A model generated the notes under the pieces. That model made no database searches. It was not told where the DNA came from and saw only the letters and a program-made list of their open reading frames with translations. From positions 1-30,037 of the forward strand of contig JAZTYX010000068.1 in assembly GCA_045637095.1 (NCBI GenBank): a stretch of 30,037 nucleotides of DNA, written 5' to 3'. Below are positions 1 to 6,776 of the stretch, in pieces (within the stretch, counting starts at the first letter, position 1; the number at the start of each line of letters is the position of its first letter). The position numbers were made by a program, and so were the translations under genes. This DNA is from UMGS1649 sp045637095 (GTDB taxonomy: Bacteria; Bacillota; Clostridia; TANB77; CAG-465).

Positions 1-210
1 CCTATCGAAATTAGAGCAGATAGAAGACAAAGTCTAGGAATTAGATGGTTAGTAGAATACGCTAGAAAAAGAAACGAACACGGAATGGATGAAAAACTAG
101 CAGCTGAAATAATGGATGCTATAAACTCACAAGGTGGAGCATTCAAGAAGAAAGAAGATACTCATCGTATGGCAGAAGCAAACAAAGCATTTGCTCACTA
201 CAGATGGTAA
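1..210 (+). CDS. rpsG: 30S ribosomal protein S7, C-terminal part
   Basis: The window opens inside this gene; frame 1 stays open to a TAA at 208-210. The 69 visible residues include RRQSLGIRWLVEYARKR and end in the S7-typical AEANKAFAHYRW. S7 binds the 3' major domain of 16S rRNA and nucleates assembly of the 30S head. The following fusA gene starts 21 bases downstream with no terminator between, the usual str-operon order rpsG-fusA-tuf. The N-terminal half lies outside the window, so the edge, not a mutation, explains the missing start. Confidence 0.95.
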   Translation, partial: PIEIRADRRQSLGIRWLVEYARKRNEHGMDEKLAAEIMDAINSQGGAFKKKEDTHRMAEANKAFAHYRW

Positions 211-231
211 ACCAAAGATAGGAGGTAATTT

Positions 232-2316
232 ATGGCAGGTAGAGAATATCCTCTTGAGAGGACAAGAAATATCGGTATCATGGCTCACATCGATGCTGGT
301 AAAACAACTACTACTGAAAGAATACTATTCTATACAGGAAAAACTCACAAATTAGGAGAAACTCACGATGGTGGAGCTACAATGGACTGGATGGCTCAAG
401 AACAAGAAAGAGGTATCACAATTACTTCTGCAGCAACAACTTGTTTCTGGAACAATAACAGAATAAACATCATTGACACTCCAGGACACGTTGACTTTAC
501 AATCGAAGTTGAAAGATCTCTAAGAGTACTTGACGGTTCAGTTACAGTACTATGTGCTAAAGGTGGAGTACAACCACAATCTGAAACTGTATGGAGACAA
601 GCAAACAAATATAAAGTACCAAGAATGATATACGTTAATAAAATGGATATCATGGGTGCAGATTTCTATAGATGTGTAGAACAACTTAGAAACAGATTAA
701 AAGCTAACGCAGTACCAATCCAATTACCAATAGGTAAAGAAGATTCATTTAGAGGTATTGTAGACTTAGTAGAAATGAAAGCTTATGTATATTATGATGA
801 ATTAGGTAAAGATATCAGATGTGAAGAAATTCCAGCAGATATGTTAGCTGATGCAGAAAAATATAGAAGCGAATTATTAGATCATATAGCTGAGTTCGAT
901 GAAGAAATCATGATGAAATATCTTGAAGGTGAAGAACTTACTATAGATGAAATCAAAAAATGTATAAGACAATCAACAATAGAAAACAAGATGGTTGCAG
1001 TAACTTGTGGTACATCTTACAAAAACAAAGGTGTTCAAAAGCTACTTGATGCTATAGTTGACTATATGCCATCACCACTTGATGTTGAACAAATTAAAGG
1101 TGTTAACGAAAACGGTGAAGAAGAAGAAAGACCATCTTCTGATACAGAACCATTCGCAGCACTTGCATTCAAGATTGCAACAGATCCATTCGTTGGAAAA
1201 CTTACATTCTTTAGAGTATACTCTGGAACACTAGAAGCTGGTTCATATGTATACAATGCAAACAAAGGCAAGAAAGAAAGAATCGGAAGAATTCTTCAAA
1301 TGCACTCAAATGAAAGAAAAGATATAGATAAAGTTTACGCTGGAGATATCGCTGCAGCAGTTGGACTTAAAGATGTATTTACTGGAGATTCATTATGTGA
1401 TGAAAAACACCCAGTAGTACTTGAATCTATTGAATTCCCAGATCCAGTTATTTCTATAGCTATTGAACCTAAATCAAAAGCTGACCAAGAAAAAATGGGT
1501 ATAGCATTATCTAAACTTGCTGAAGAAGATCCATCATTCAAAACATATACTGATGGTGAAACTGGTCAAACAATAATTGCTGGTATGGGTGAACTTCACC
1601 TAGACATAATAGTAGATAGATTAAAACGTGAATTCCACGTTGAAGCTAATGTAGGTAAACCACAAGTTGCTTACAAAGAAACTATTAAGAGAGCAGTTAA
1701 AGTTGAAGGTAAATTTATTAGACAATCTGGTGGTAAAGGTCAATACGGTCACGTATGGCTTGAAGTTGAACCACAAGAAGCTGGTAAAGGTTACTCATTC
1801 GAATCTAAAATCGTTGGTGGTGTTGTTCCTAAGGAATACGTTAAACCAACTGATGAAGGTATTAGAGATGCAATGAAGAGCGGTATACTTGCTGGTTATC
1901 CAGTTGTTGACGTTAAAGTTGCACTTGTTGATGGTTCATACCACGATGTTGACTCATCAGAAGCAGCCTTCAAAGTAGCAGGTTCTATGGCGTTCAAAGA
2001 AGCTTGCCGTCAAGGTGGAGCAGTATTACTTGAACCAATCATGAAAGTTGATGTAATAGTTCCTGAAGAATACATGGGTGATGTTATAGGTGACATCAAC
2101 TCAAGACGTGGAAGACTAGAAGGTATGGAAGCAGATGCTGGAACTCAAACTATCCACTCATTTGTACCATTATCTGAAATGTTCGGATACGCTACAGACT
2201 TAAGAAGTAAAACTCAAGGTAGAGGTGTTTACTCAATGGAACCAAGTCACTATGAAGAAGTTCCAAAATCAGTACATGAAGCTATTGTTGGCGCAAGAGC
2301 TAAGAAAGAAGACTAA
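232..2316 (+). CDS. fusA: Translation elongation factor G
   Basis: EF-G is the GTPase that drives translocation of tRNA and mRNA on the ribosome and, with the recycling factor, splits post-termination ribosomes. The 694-residue length is normal. G1 is AHIDAGKT (residues 18-25), G3 is DTPGH near 82-86 and G4 is NKMD near 136-139. The C-terminal domains carry the family's GQYGHVWLEVEP and GRLEGMEAD segments. The start is fixed by GGAGGT at 221-226, six bases before ATG 232. It follows rpsG without a terminator and is probably cotranscribed with it. The gene shows the A-ending codon bias typical of this genome. Confidence 0.98.
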   Translation: MAGREYPLERTRNIGIMAHIDAGKTTTTERILFYTGKTHKLGETHDGGATMDWMAQEQERGITITSAATTCFWNNNRINIIDTPGHVDFTIEVERSLRVLDGSVTVLCAKGGVQPQSETVWRQANKYKVPRMIYVNKMDIMGADFYRCVEQLRNRLKANAVPIQLPIGKEDSFRGIVDLVEMKAYVYYDELGKDIRCEEIPADMLADAEKYRSELLDHIAEFDEEIMMKYLEGEELTIDEIKKCIRQSTIENKMVAVTCGTSYKNKGVQKLLDAIVDYMPSPLDVEQIKGVNENGEEEERPSSDTEPFAALAFKIATDPFVGKLTFFRVYSGTLEAGSYVYNANKGKKERIGRILQMHSNERKDIDKVYAGDIAAAVGLKDVFTGDSLCDEKHPVVLESIEFPDPVISIAIEPKSKADQEKMGIALSKLAEEDPSFKTYTDGETGQTIIAGMGELHLDIIVDRLKREFHVEANVGKPQVAYKETIKRAVKVEGKFIRQSGGKGQYGHVWLEVEPQEAGKGYSFESKIVGGVVPKEYVKPTDEGIRDAMKSGILAGYPVVDVKVALVDGSYHDVDSSEAAFKVAGSMAFKEACRQGGAVLLEPIMKVDVIVPEEYMGDVIGDINSRRGRLEGMEADAGTQTIHSFVPLSEMFGYATDLRSKTQGRGVYSMEPSHYEEVPKSVHEAIVGARAKKED

Positions 2317-2338
2317 TTGTACTTAAAAAATTAGAAAA

Positions 2339-2411
2339 AACGGTTAATGACTTGCAAAAAATATTTTTGTGTAGTAAAATGACCTTAAATAATGTGCAAA
2401 CATTAACCGTT
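2339..2411. repeat. Inverted repeat around the tuf promoter
   Basis: AACGGTTAATG at 2339-2349 is matched exactly by its reverse complement at 2401-2411. Inside these, TTGCA (2352-2356) pairs with TGCAA (2395-2399), giving about 16 possible pairs with a small bulge. No T-tract follows, so it is not an ordinary intrinsic terminator. The tuf promoter lies inside the repeat. It could act as DNA (operator or cruciform) or as an RNA hairpin in transcripts reading through from fusA. Confidence 0.75.
2352..2380 (+). promoter_or_regulatory. Promoter of tuf
   Basis: TTGCAA (2352-2357) and TAAAAT (2375-2380) are separated by 17 bases. Transcription would start near 2387, giving a leader of about 58 bases. 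This lets tuf be expressed independently of rpsG-fusA. The -35 box overlaps the inner arm of the surrounding inverted repeat. Confidence 0.65.
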
Positions 2412-2445
2412 AATTATATTTATAGAAAATAAGGAGGAATATAAA

Positions 2446-3648
2446 ATGGCAAAAGCTAAGTTCGAAAGAACAAAACCACATTGTAATGTTGGAACAATCG
2501 GTCACGTTGACCATGGTAAAACAACATTAACAGCAGCTATAACTAAAGTAGCAGCTTTAAACAATGGAGCAGAATTCAAAGCATATGATCAAATAGATAA
2601 CGCTCCAGAAGAAAGAGCAAGAGGAATCACAATTTCTACTTCTCACGTTGAATATGAAACAGACAGAAGACACTACGCACACGTTGACTGCCCAGGACAC
2701 GCTGACTATGTTAAAAACATGATCACTGGTGCTGCGCAAATGGATGGTGCAATACTAGTTGTTTCTGCAGCTGATGGTCCAATGCCACAAACTAAAGAAC
2801 ACATACTACTTGCTAGACAAGTTGGTGTTCCTTACATCGTAGTATTTATGAACAAATGTGACCAAGTTGATGATCCAGAATTATTAGAATTAGTTGAAAT
2901 GGATATCAGAGAATTATTAACTAAGTATGATTTCCCAGGAGATGATACTCCAATAGTTAAAGGTTCAGCTCTTAAAGTTCTTGAATCTACATCAACAGAT
3001 CCAAACGCACCTGAATATGCTCCAATCAAGGAATTATTAGATGCAGTTGATAGCTTTATTCCAGATCCAGAAAGAGATACTGATAAACCTTTCTTAATGC
3101 CTATCGAAGACGTATTCACAATCACTGGTCGTGGTACAGTTGTTACAGGTAGAGTTGAAAGAGGAACATTAAAAGTTGGTGACGAAGTTGAAATCGTTGG
3201 TCTTGCTGACGAATCTAAGAAAACAGTTGTTACTGGTATCGAAATGTTCAGAAAATCTCTAGATAGCGCTGAATGCGGAGACAACGCTGGTGTTCTATTA
3301 AGAGGAATTCAAAGAAACGAAGTTGAAAGAGGTCAAGTTCTTGCTAAACCAGGTTCTATAACACCTCATACTGAATTCGAAGCTGAAGTTTATATCCTAA
3401 CTAAAGAAGAAGGTGGAAGACATACTCCATTCTTTAACGGATACAGACCACAATTCTATTTCAGAACAACTGACGTTACAGGTATAATCGACCTTCCAAA
3501 GGATAAAGAAATGGTTATGCCAGGTGAAAACGTAACTATGAAAATTAAGTTAATAACTCCAATAGCTATTGAAAAAGGACTTAAATTCGCTATCCGTGAA
3601 GCTGGTAGAACAGTTGGTTCTGGTTCAGTATCTAACATCATTGCTTAA
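2446..3648 (+). CDS. tuf: Translation elongation factor Tu
   Basis: EF-Tu carries aminoacyl-tRNA to the ribosomal A site as a GTP complex and is recharged by EF-Ts (tsf lies at 15717 in this window). The 400 residues contain GHVDHGKT (19-26), DCPGH (about 80-84) and NKCD (about 135-138), then domain II with ITGRGTVVTGRVERG. The start is set by AAGGAGG at 2431-2437. A promoter precedes it and a strong terminator follows, so it can be a single-gene unit. The length is slightly longer than E. coli EF-Tu and normal for Firmicutes. Confidence 0.98.
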   Translation: MAKAKFERTKPHCNVGTIGHVDHGKTTLTAAITKVAALNNGAEFKAYDQIDNAPEERARGITISTSHVEYETDRRHYAHVDCPGHADYVKNMITGAAQMDGAILVVSAADGPMPQTKEHILLARQVGVPYIVVFMNKCDQVDDPELLELVEMDIRELLTKYDFPGDDTPIVKGSALKVLESTSTDPNAPEYAPIKELLDAVDSFIPDPERDTDKPFLMPIEDVFTITGRGTVVTGRVERGTLKVGDEVEIVGLADESKKTVVTGIEMFRKSLDSAECGDNAGVLLRGIQRNEVERGQVLAKPGSITPHTEFEAEVYILTKEEGGRHTPFFNGYRPQFYFRTTDVTGIIDLPKDKEMVMPGENVTMKIKLITPIAIEKGLKFAIREAGRTVGSGSVSNIIA

Positions 3649-3673
3649 TTTGTATAGATATATGAATTTACAC

Positions 3674-3703
3674 AAAAAACACATCGAAAGATGTGTTTTT
3701 TTG
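3674..3703 (+). terminator. Terminator after tuf
   Basis: A 12-bp A/T- and ACACATC-containing stem (3674-3685 with 3690-3701) closes on a GAAA tetraloop and runs into T residues. Confidence 0.85.
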
Positions 3704-3711
3704 TCGTAATA

Positions 3712-3720
3712 TGGTATAAT
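3712..3720 (+). promoter_or_regulatory. Extended -10 promoter of the small paralog pair
   Basis: TGGTATAAT is a perfect -10 box with the TGn extension. No good -35 element is seen at 17 bases upstream, where the tuf terminator lies. It would transcribe the gene starting at 3769. Confidence 0.55.
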
Positions 3721-3768
3721 AACGGAGTACAAAAACCAACTCTAAAAATAATTTTAAGGAGGATAGTC

Positions 3769-4041
3769 ATGAAGAAGTGGTTTACGGACAGTGAAGTGGA
3801 TATACTTCAAGCCGCTAGAAAAAGTGGCGGCATTTTCCTGAGGATTTATGAAAAAGAGAAAAAGGTAGAAGTACTTGTAAGCGATGACAATTACGGGTAC
3901 AAACCTAATAAAACATTAGATAGATCTCTTTCTTCAAAAATCAAGGAGGCATATGCTAGCCAAACGCAGTACAATGCACCGCATAAAGATGGTACCTTTG
4001 ATGTTTCTCTTGCTTGGTTTATAGTGTGTTTCTCTAGTTGA
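3769..4041 (+). CDS. Small protein of unknown function, paralog 1
   Basis: I do not recognise this 90-residue protein. The frame is open further upstream, but AAGGAGGAT (3757-3764) sets the start at ATG 3769 (MKKWFTDSEVD). It is clearly related to the next gene: both share a [W/V]FT opening, then GG[IV]FLR, a VEVL strand, a K..[EK]TLD..LS.KI core and a final AY/YA. No signal peptide or membrane segment is seen, so it is probably cytosolic. After residue 67 the paralogs diverge, and the last bases of this gene abut the next gene's promoter, so this tail may have been remodelled. GC is higher than in flanking housekeeping genes, suggesting acquisition. Confidence 0.75.
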   Translation: MKKWFTDSEVDILQAARKSGGIFLRIYEKEKKVEVLVSDDNYGYKPNKTLDRSLSSKIKEAYASQTQYNAPHKDGTFDVSLAWFIVCFSS

Positions 4042-4047
4042 CAGGTG

Positions 4048-4056
4048 TGATATAAT
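4048..4056 (+). promoter_or_regulatory. Extended -10 promoter of paralog 2
   Basis: TGATATAAT follows directly after the stop of the previous gene. The TTGACA at 4038-4043 is only 7 bases upstream and cannot serve as its -35. A separate promoter implies that the two paralogs can be expressed independently. Confidence 0.5.
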
Positions 4057-4109
4057 ATTATTACTAGGAAATAGTATCCAAGTAATAAATTATAAGGAGA
4101 AACAACAAT

Positions 4110-4364
4110 ATGGCAATGGTTTTTACAACCGAAGAGAAAGCAAAACTTAGGACGAGCTTGGAAAACGGCGGAGTGTTTTTGCGGTTACTCGATGATACGA
4201 GACACCCTGTAGAGGTACTCAAAGGCGATGGCAATGGTAGCTGGAAAGCGATGGAGACTCTTGATGAGACTTTAAGCTACAAAATTTACCAAATGTATGC
4301 ATATGACATTCCTATGGGAATGAAGATGATCGGCCTCAAAAACTTCGTTACAAAGAATTGCTAA
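4110..4364 (+). CDS. Small protein of unknown function, paralog 2
   Basis: An 84-residue protein with AAGGAGA at 4094-4100 before ATG 4110. It aligns with the preceding gene over about 60 residues: VFTTEEKAKL, then NGGVFLRLLDD, PVEVL, METLDETLSYKIYQMYAYD. The pattern suggests a helix, a beta hairpin and a second helix, but no known family is recognised. Segment 4141-4260 is 50% G+C by hand count, well above neighbouring genes, and it uses codons such as CGG, GCG and CTC that are rare in the neighbourhood. Tandem duplication plus foreign composition points to an accessory module. Function unknown; a small regulator or a phage- or plasmid-derived protein are both possible. Confidence 0.75.
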   Translation: MAMVFTTEEKAKLRTSLENGGVFLRLLDDTRHPVEVLKGDGNGSWKAMETLDETLSYKIYQMYAYDIPMGMKMIGLKNFVTKNC

Positions 4365-4372
4365 ACAAAATG

Positions 4373-4405
4373 AAAATAACACGGATATATTCCGTGTTAT
4401 TTTTT
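4373..4405. terminator. Bidirectional terminator
   Basis: A 13-bp stem, AAAATAACACGGA (4373-4385) with its complement (4391-4403), has a 5-base loop. T-runs on both strands allow it to stop the paralog pair from the left and the convergent membrane-protein gene from the right. Confidence 0.85.
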
Positions 4406-4951
4406 GCTTATTCCATAAATAATGAATGGTTGAGCAAGAGGCATAAATATACTTAATACAAGAAGCGAAATAGCGTATTTAGGCGTTTTCATCTCGTATA
4501 TCCTATAAAGTAACCCTAGTTTACAAAGAATGAATAAAAGCGTTGCAAATGGCCCTACATAAGGTAAGAACGAAGAAAGTAACAGAGCGGGTAGTAAATA
4601 TTCTGGGTGGTCAATGTCTACACCAAACAGTCTAGTTCTTTTAAGGATGATACCATATATAAAGAAACAACCAAATGGGATGAATGCAAGCCATGCAAAG
4701 TTTCTATTGTTATTTCTAGCTAGTGTATATAACCCAATAGAACGGATGAAATACAACACTAAAATAGCTAAAGTAGTAAAGATTAATATTAAAGAAATTG
4801 TACTAACAATAGATGTTAAACTAGTCCAGTTAATATTCATAACTTGTTCGTTAGTAGGAACATTTAATACATCGTTTAACCAGTTCATAATTCTATTAAA
4901 TATTTGGTTTAATTTAATTGGAATAATTGCAGTCTCATTAAAAATATTCAT
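4397..4951 (-). CDS. Four-helix membrane protein of unknown function
   Basis: A 184-residue protein. The reading frame extends upstream with hydrophobic residues, but AAAGGATT sits just before the ATG at 4951 (MNIFNET), the better start. After an amphipathic N-terminus of about 45 residues there are roughly four membrane segments (about 50-75, 84-100, 115-140, 150-180). The RNFAWLAFIPFG motif between segments one and two resembles a widespread, uncharacterised Firmicute membrane family with an LAWIPF signature. No catalytic residues are evident. It is convergent with the small paralog pair and divergent from the pilin-like gene, sharing a 119-base intergenic region with it. Function unknown. 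Confidence 0.75.
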   Translation of the reverse strand: MNIFNETAIIPIKLNQIFNRIMNWLNDVLNVPTNEQVMNINWTSLTSIVSTISLILIFTTLAILVLYFIRSIGLYTLARNNNRNFAWLAFIPFGCFFIYGIILKRTRLFGVDIDHPEYLLPALLLSSFLPYVGPFATLLFILCKLGLLYRIYEMKTPKYAISLLVLSIFMPLAQPFIIYGISKK

Positions 4952-5008
4952 AAAATCTAATCCTTTCGTAAATATTATGTGGAAGATGTGGAAAAATATA
5001 ATAAAAGA

Positions 5009-5037
5009 TTTACAAAAATATGAATTTATAATAATAT
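5009..5037 (+). promoter_or_regulatory. Promoter of the pilin-like gene
   Basis: TTTACA (5009-5014) and TAATAT (5032-5037) are 17 bases apart, upstream of AAGGAGAG at 5054-5061. A second TATAAT at 5043-5048 lies too near the start to be preferred. Confidence 0.5.
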
Positions 5038-5070
5038 AGAAATATAATAAATAAAGGAGAGAAACAAAAG

Positions 5071-6126
5071 ATGAAAAAAGGAATATCTTTAATAGTATTA
5101 GTAATAACAATAATAGTTATGATAATACTAGCAGCAAGTGTAGTAATAACACTTTCAAATACTGGCGTAATAAATAGAGCCAGTGAAGCGGTAGATTTAA
5201 CAAATGAAGCTCAAGTACAAGATTTAGCAGCACTAGTGTGGGCAGATGCATATATGGATAACAAAAGAGGAACAGATCTAGTAAATGAAGTAACAACAAA
5301 ATTAGGTGAACAAGGAGTAACTACAGACAAATGGAATATAACAGTAACAGATACAGGGGTAACAGTTACAAATAAAAACAGTTCATCAACAACATTAGGT
5401 TCATTAATAAAAGGATCAGAAGATTACGGTAAAACAGTAGACTATACTGTAACAACAGAAGTAACATTATATGATTGGGATGATAATTTGGAAAACACAA
5501 TAGAAACAAAGAAAACAGTAACTGTATCAGATTGGCAAATATATTATCACAATGAAGATTATGTGTATTTAATAGCTAAAGAATCAATAGGAAACACAAA
5601 ATTAGATAAGGGTACAACAGTAGCAAGTTTAACTAGCGATGAATTAGCACTATATGAAAAATTTAGAGTAGGGACAGCGGACAAGTATACATTAATAGAA
5701 CAAGGTAACTGTAAAGCAGTAGCACAATTAATAAAAGATTATGCAAATTTTGCAAACAAAACAATATATGGAACAAATGTAGTGGGAGCAATAGGCGGAC
5801 CAACACTAGAATTACTAGCAGCAGGATGGAATGCAAAAGGATACACACCAACAATGACACTAACAACATTAACATATGGGTATATGATAAACAGTGCCGA
5901 TTATGTGTCAGTAACAAGTGATGGATTATATGTACCATCAGACTACTATTATTGGTTGGCGTCTCCGGCTGATATCGACTATGACAGTGTTGTGTATGTG
6001 GGCTATGGCCGTGGGGAATCTAGCCTCTGCGACGCTCCTTACGGCGTGCGTCCCGTAGTTTGTCTAAAATCTAGCATCCCTGCCACAGTGGGAACAGGAG
6101 ATTACGATTTTAGCTTAACAAAATAA
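5071..6126 (+). CDS. Pilin-like surface protein with a candidate hypervariable C-terminal domain
   Basis: A 351-residue protein. It opens with a type IV pilin-like segment, MKKGISLIVLVITI, where a prepilin peptidase could cut after Gly4; the helix runs to about residue 28, but the usual Glu at +5 is Val. The middle is Thr/Val/Asp-rich and looks extracellular. The C-terminal part has YYWLASP (about 293-299) and GVRPVVCLKS (about 325-334), a WLxSP...GxRPV pattern found in C-type-lectin/FGE-like folds that carry retroelement variable regions. Codons 291-330 change abruptly: adenine falls from 40% (5821-5940) to 15% (5941-6060), GC rises from 37% to 54%, and 30 of 40 codons end in a pyrimidine against 12 of the 40 before. 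This is expected if template AAY codons were randomised. Inference: a surface-displayed, retroelement-diversified binding protein. Confidence 0.85.
   Translation: MKKGISLIVLVITIIVMIILAASVVITLSNTGVINRASEAVDLTNEAQVQDLAALVWADAYMDNKRGTDLVNEVTTKLGEQGVTTDKWNITVTDTGVTVTNKNSSSTTLGSLIKGSEDYGKTVDYTVTTEVTLYDWDDNLENTIETKKTVTVSDWQIYYHNEDYVYLIAKESIGNTKLDKGTTVASLTSDELALYEKFRVGTADKYTLIEQGNCKAVAQLIKDYANFANKTIYGTNVVGAIGGPTLELLAAGWNAKGYTPTMTLTTLTYGYMINSADYVSVTSDGLYVPSDYYYWLASPADIDYDSVVYVGYGRGESSLCDAPYGVRPVVCLKSSIPATVGTGDYDFSLTK
5941..6078 (+). other. Candidate DGR variable region (VR)
   Basis: This segment encodes residues 291-336 of the pilin-like protein. It is poor in adenine and rich in NNY codons (34 of 46). 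Invariant-looking codons (TGG TTG GCG TCT CCG at the start; GTG CGT CCC GTA GTT TGT CTA near the end) bracket a run of varied NNY codons for D, Y, I, S, V, G, R, L, C and A. The GC-rich 3' part resembles the initiation-of-mutagenic-homing end of known variable regions. No template copy was noticed elsewhere in this window. Confidence 0.55.
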
Positions 6127-6152
6127 CGAAGGTATTGAATTAAAGTGTACAA

Positions 6153-6182
6153 GTGGTGGATAACACCACCTGCGTAAGCGCA
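6153..6182 (+). other. Tandem GC-rich hairpins downstream of the candidate VR
   Basis: GTGGTG (6153-6158) pairs with CACCAC (6164-6169) around GATAA. TGCG (6171-6174) pairs with CGCA (6179-6182) around TAAG. They start 27 bases after the stop of the pilin-like gene, before its terminator. Some retroelement targets carry a short hairpin just 3' of the variable region that promotes homing; these could play that role, but position and stem lengths differ from the Bordetella phage example. Confidence 0.4.
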
Positions 6183-6210
6183 CAAAATTTGTAATGCGTA
6201 TAGACAACAT

Positions 6211-6250
6211 AAAAAGGAATGAATTCAATTGTGAATTCATTCCTTTTTAC
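6211..6250. terminator. Bidirectional terminator
   Basis: A perfect 17-bp stem, AAAAAGGAATGAATTCA (6211-6227) with 6232-6248, has a 4-base loop and T-runs on both strands. It ends the pilin-like gene and the convergent 121-residue orphan. Confidence 0.9.
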
Positions 6251-6266
6251 TTTTTGTTTTGTTTTG

Positions 6267-6632
6267 TTACTTTGCTTCAAGATGGGCTAGAGTAAGTGCG
6301 GTGCAGACATCGGTGTTCTTTTCTCTGGGAATAACGATAGAGAAATCTTTGCAACCTGCAATGTCTACAGTAAACTCCTTCTCTTTGAGATAACGGTAAC
6401 CTACGAATTTCTTCTTTCCATCCGCTTTGGTGAACTCGAAATAACAGTCTATCTCAAGATTTGAGTGGAAGGTGAATGTAAGTGCTTCATAGTTGTTATC
6501 ATTTACAAAGGTAAAAATGTATTCCTTGTTCCGGATACATCTTGAGAAGTTTACAAGCAGTGTGTCGCTTACGTTGAAGTCTGTCTGTACGGGTTTATCT
6601 CCGTTAAACATAAGTTGTAGTTTTTGTTCCAT
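6267..6632 (-). CDS. Orphan 121-residue protein
   Basis: I do not recognise this protein. GGAGGT sits about 9 bases before the ATG at 6632 and a consensus promoter lies upstream, so expression is well supported. The sequence is rich in short beta-like stretches (EYIFTFVNDN, ALTFTFHS, IDCYFEFTK, FSIVIPRE) and lacks a signal peptide or membrane segment. It may be a compact beta-sandwich. Cysteines are scattered and unpaired. GC of 6281-6360 is about 46% by hand count, matching the small paralog pair rather than the flanking housekeeping genes, so it is probably part of the same acquired island. Possible roles (phage-like protein, small regulator) are guesses. Confidence 0.75.
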   Translation of the reverse strand: MEQKLQLMFNGDKPVQTDFNVSDTLLVNFSRCIRNKEYIFTFVNDNNYEALTFTFHSNLEIDCYFEFTKADGKKKFVGYRYLKEKEFTVDIAGCKDFSIVIPREKNTDVCTALTLAHLEAK

Positions 6633-6683
6633 TTCTTTATTACCTCCAGTTGTTTGTAATCTTAGTTTTTTACTACAATATTT

Positions 6684-6712
6684 AGTATATCATAGATGTT
6701 GTTTTATGTCAA
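6684..6712 (-). promoter_or_regulatory. Consensus promoter of the 121-residue orphan
   Basis: On the minus strand, TTGACA (6712-6707) and TATACT (6689-6684) are exactly 17 bases apart. It is one of the strongest-looking promoters in the window. Confidence 0.8.
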
Positions 6713-6726
6713 CTTAAATAAAATGC

Positions 6727-6755
6727 TTGCAAATTGAATAAGATTGTAGTAAGAT
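6727..6755 (+). promoter_or_regulatory. Promoter of fapR-plsX
   Basis: TTGCAA (6727-6732) and TAAGAT (6750-6755) are 17 bases apart. The start site would fall near 6762, leaving only a few bases before the GAGGTG ribosome binding site. No clear FapR operator (TTAGTA-N5-TACTAA type) overlaps it. Confidence 0.6.
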
Positions 6756-6776
6756 AATTGTTATGAGGTGATAATT

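Noticed and set aside
2832..3284. 150-residue open frame antisense to tuf
   Set aside because: Lies wholly opposite a strongly conserved gene, is Ser/Thr-rich low-complexity and has no ribosome binding site; it is a shadow of tuf codon bias.
4038..4056. TTGACA plus TATAAT read as one promoter
   Set aside because: They are only 7 bases apart; the TATAAT is better explained as an extended -10.
4614..5039. 141-residue open frame opposite the four-helix membrane protein
   Set aside because: The minus-strand frame has a ribosome binding site, membrane topology and a family-like motif; this one has none and runs into the promoter region.
5663..5938. Leucine-rich minus-strand frame inside the pilin-like gene
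   Set aside because: Composition simply mirrors the A-rich codons of the sense gene; no start signals.
6671..6687. TACTA-N7-TAGTA palindrome near fapR as a FapR operator
   Set aside because: Half-sites are in the opposite order to the known TTAGTA-N5-TACTAA operator and the site overlaps the divergent orphan promoter, not the fapR promoter.
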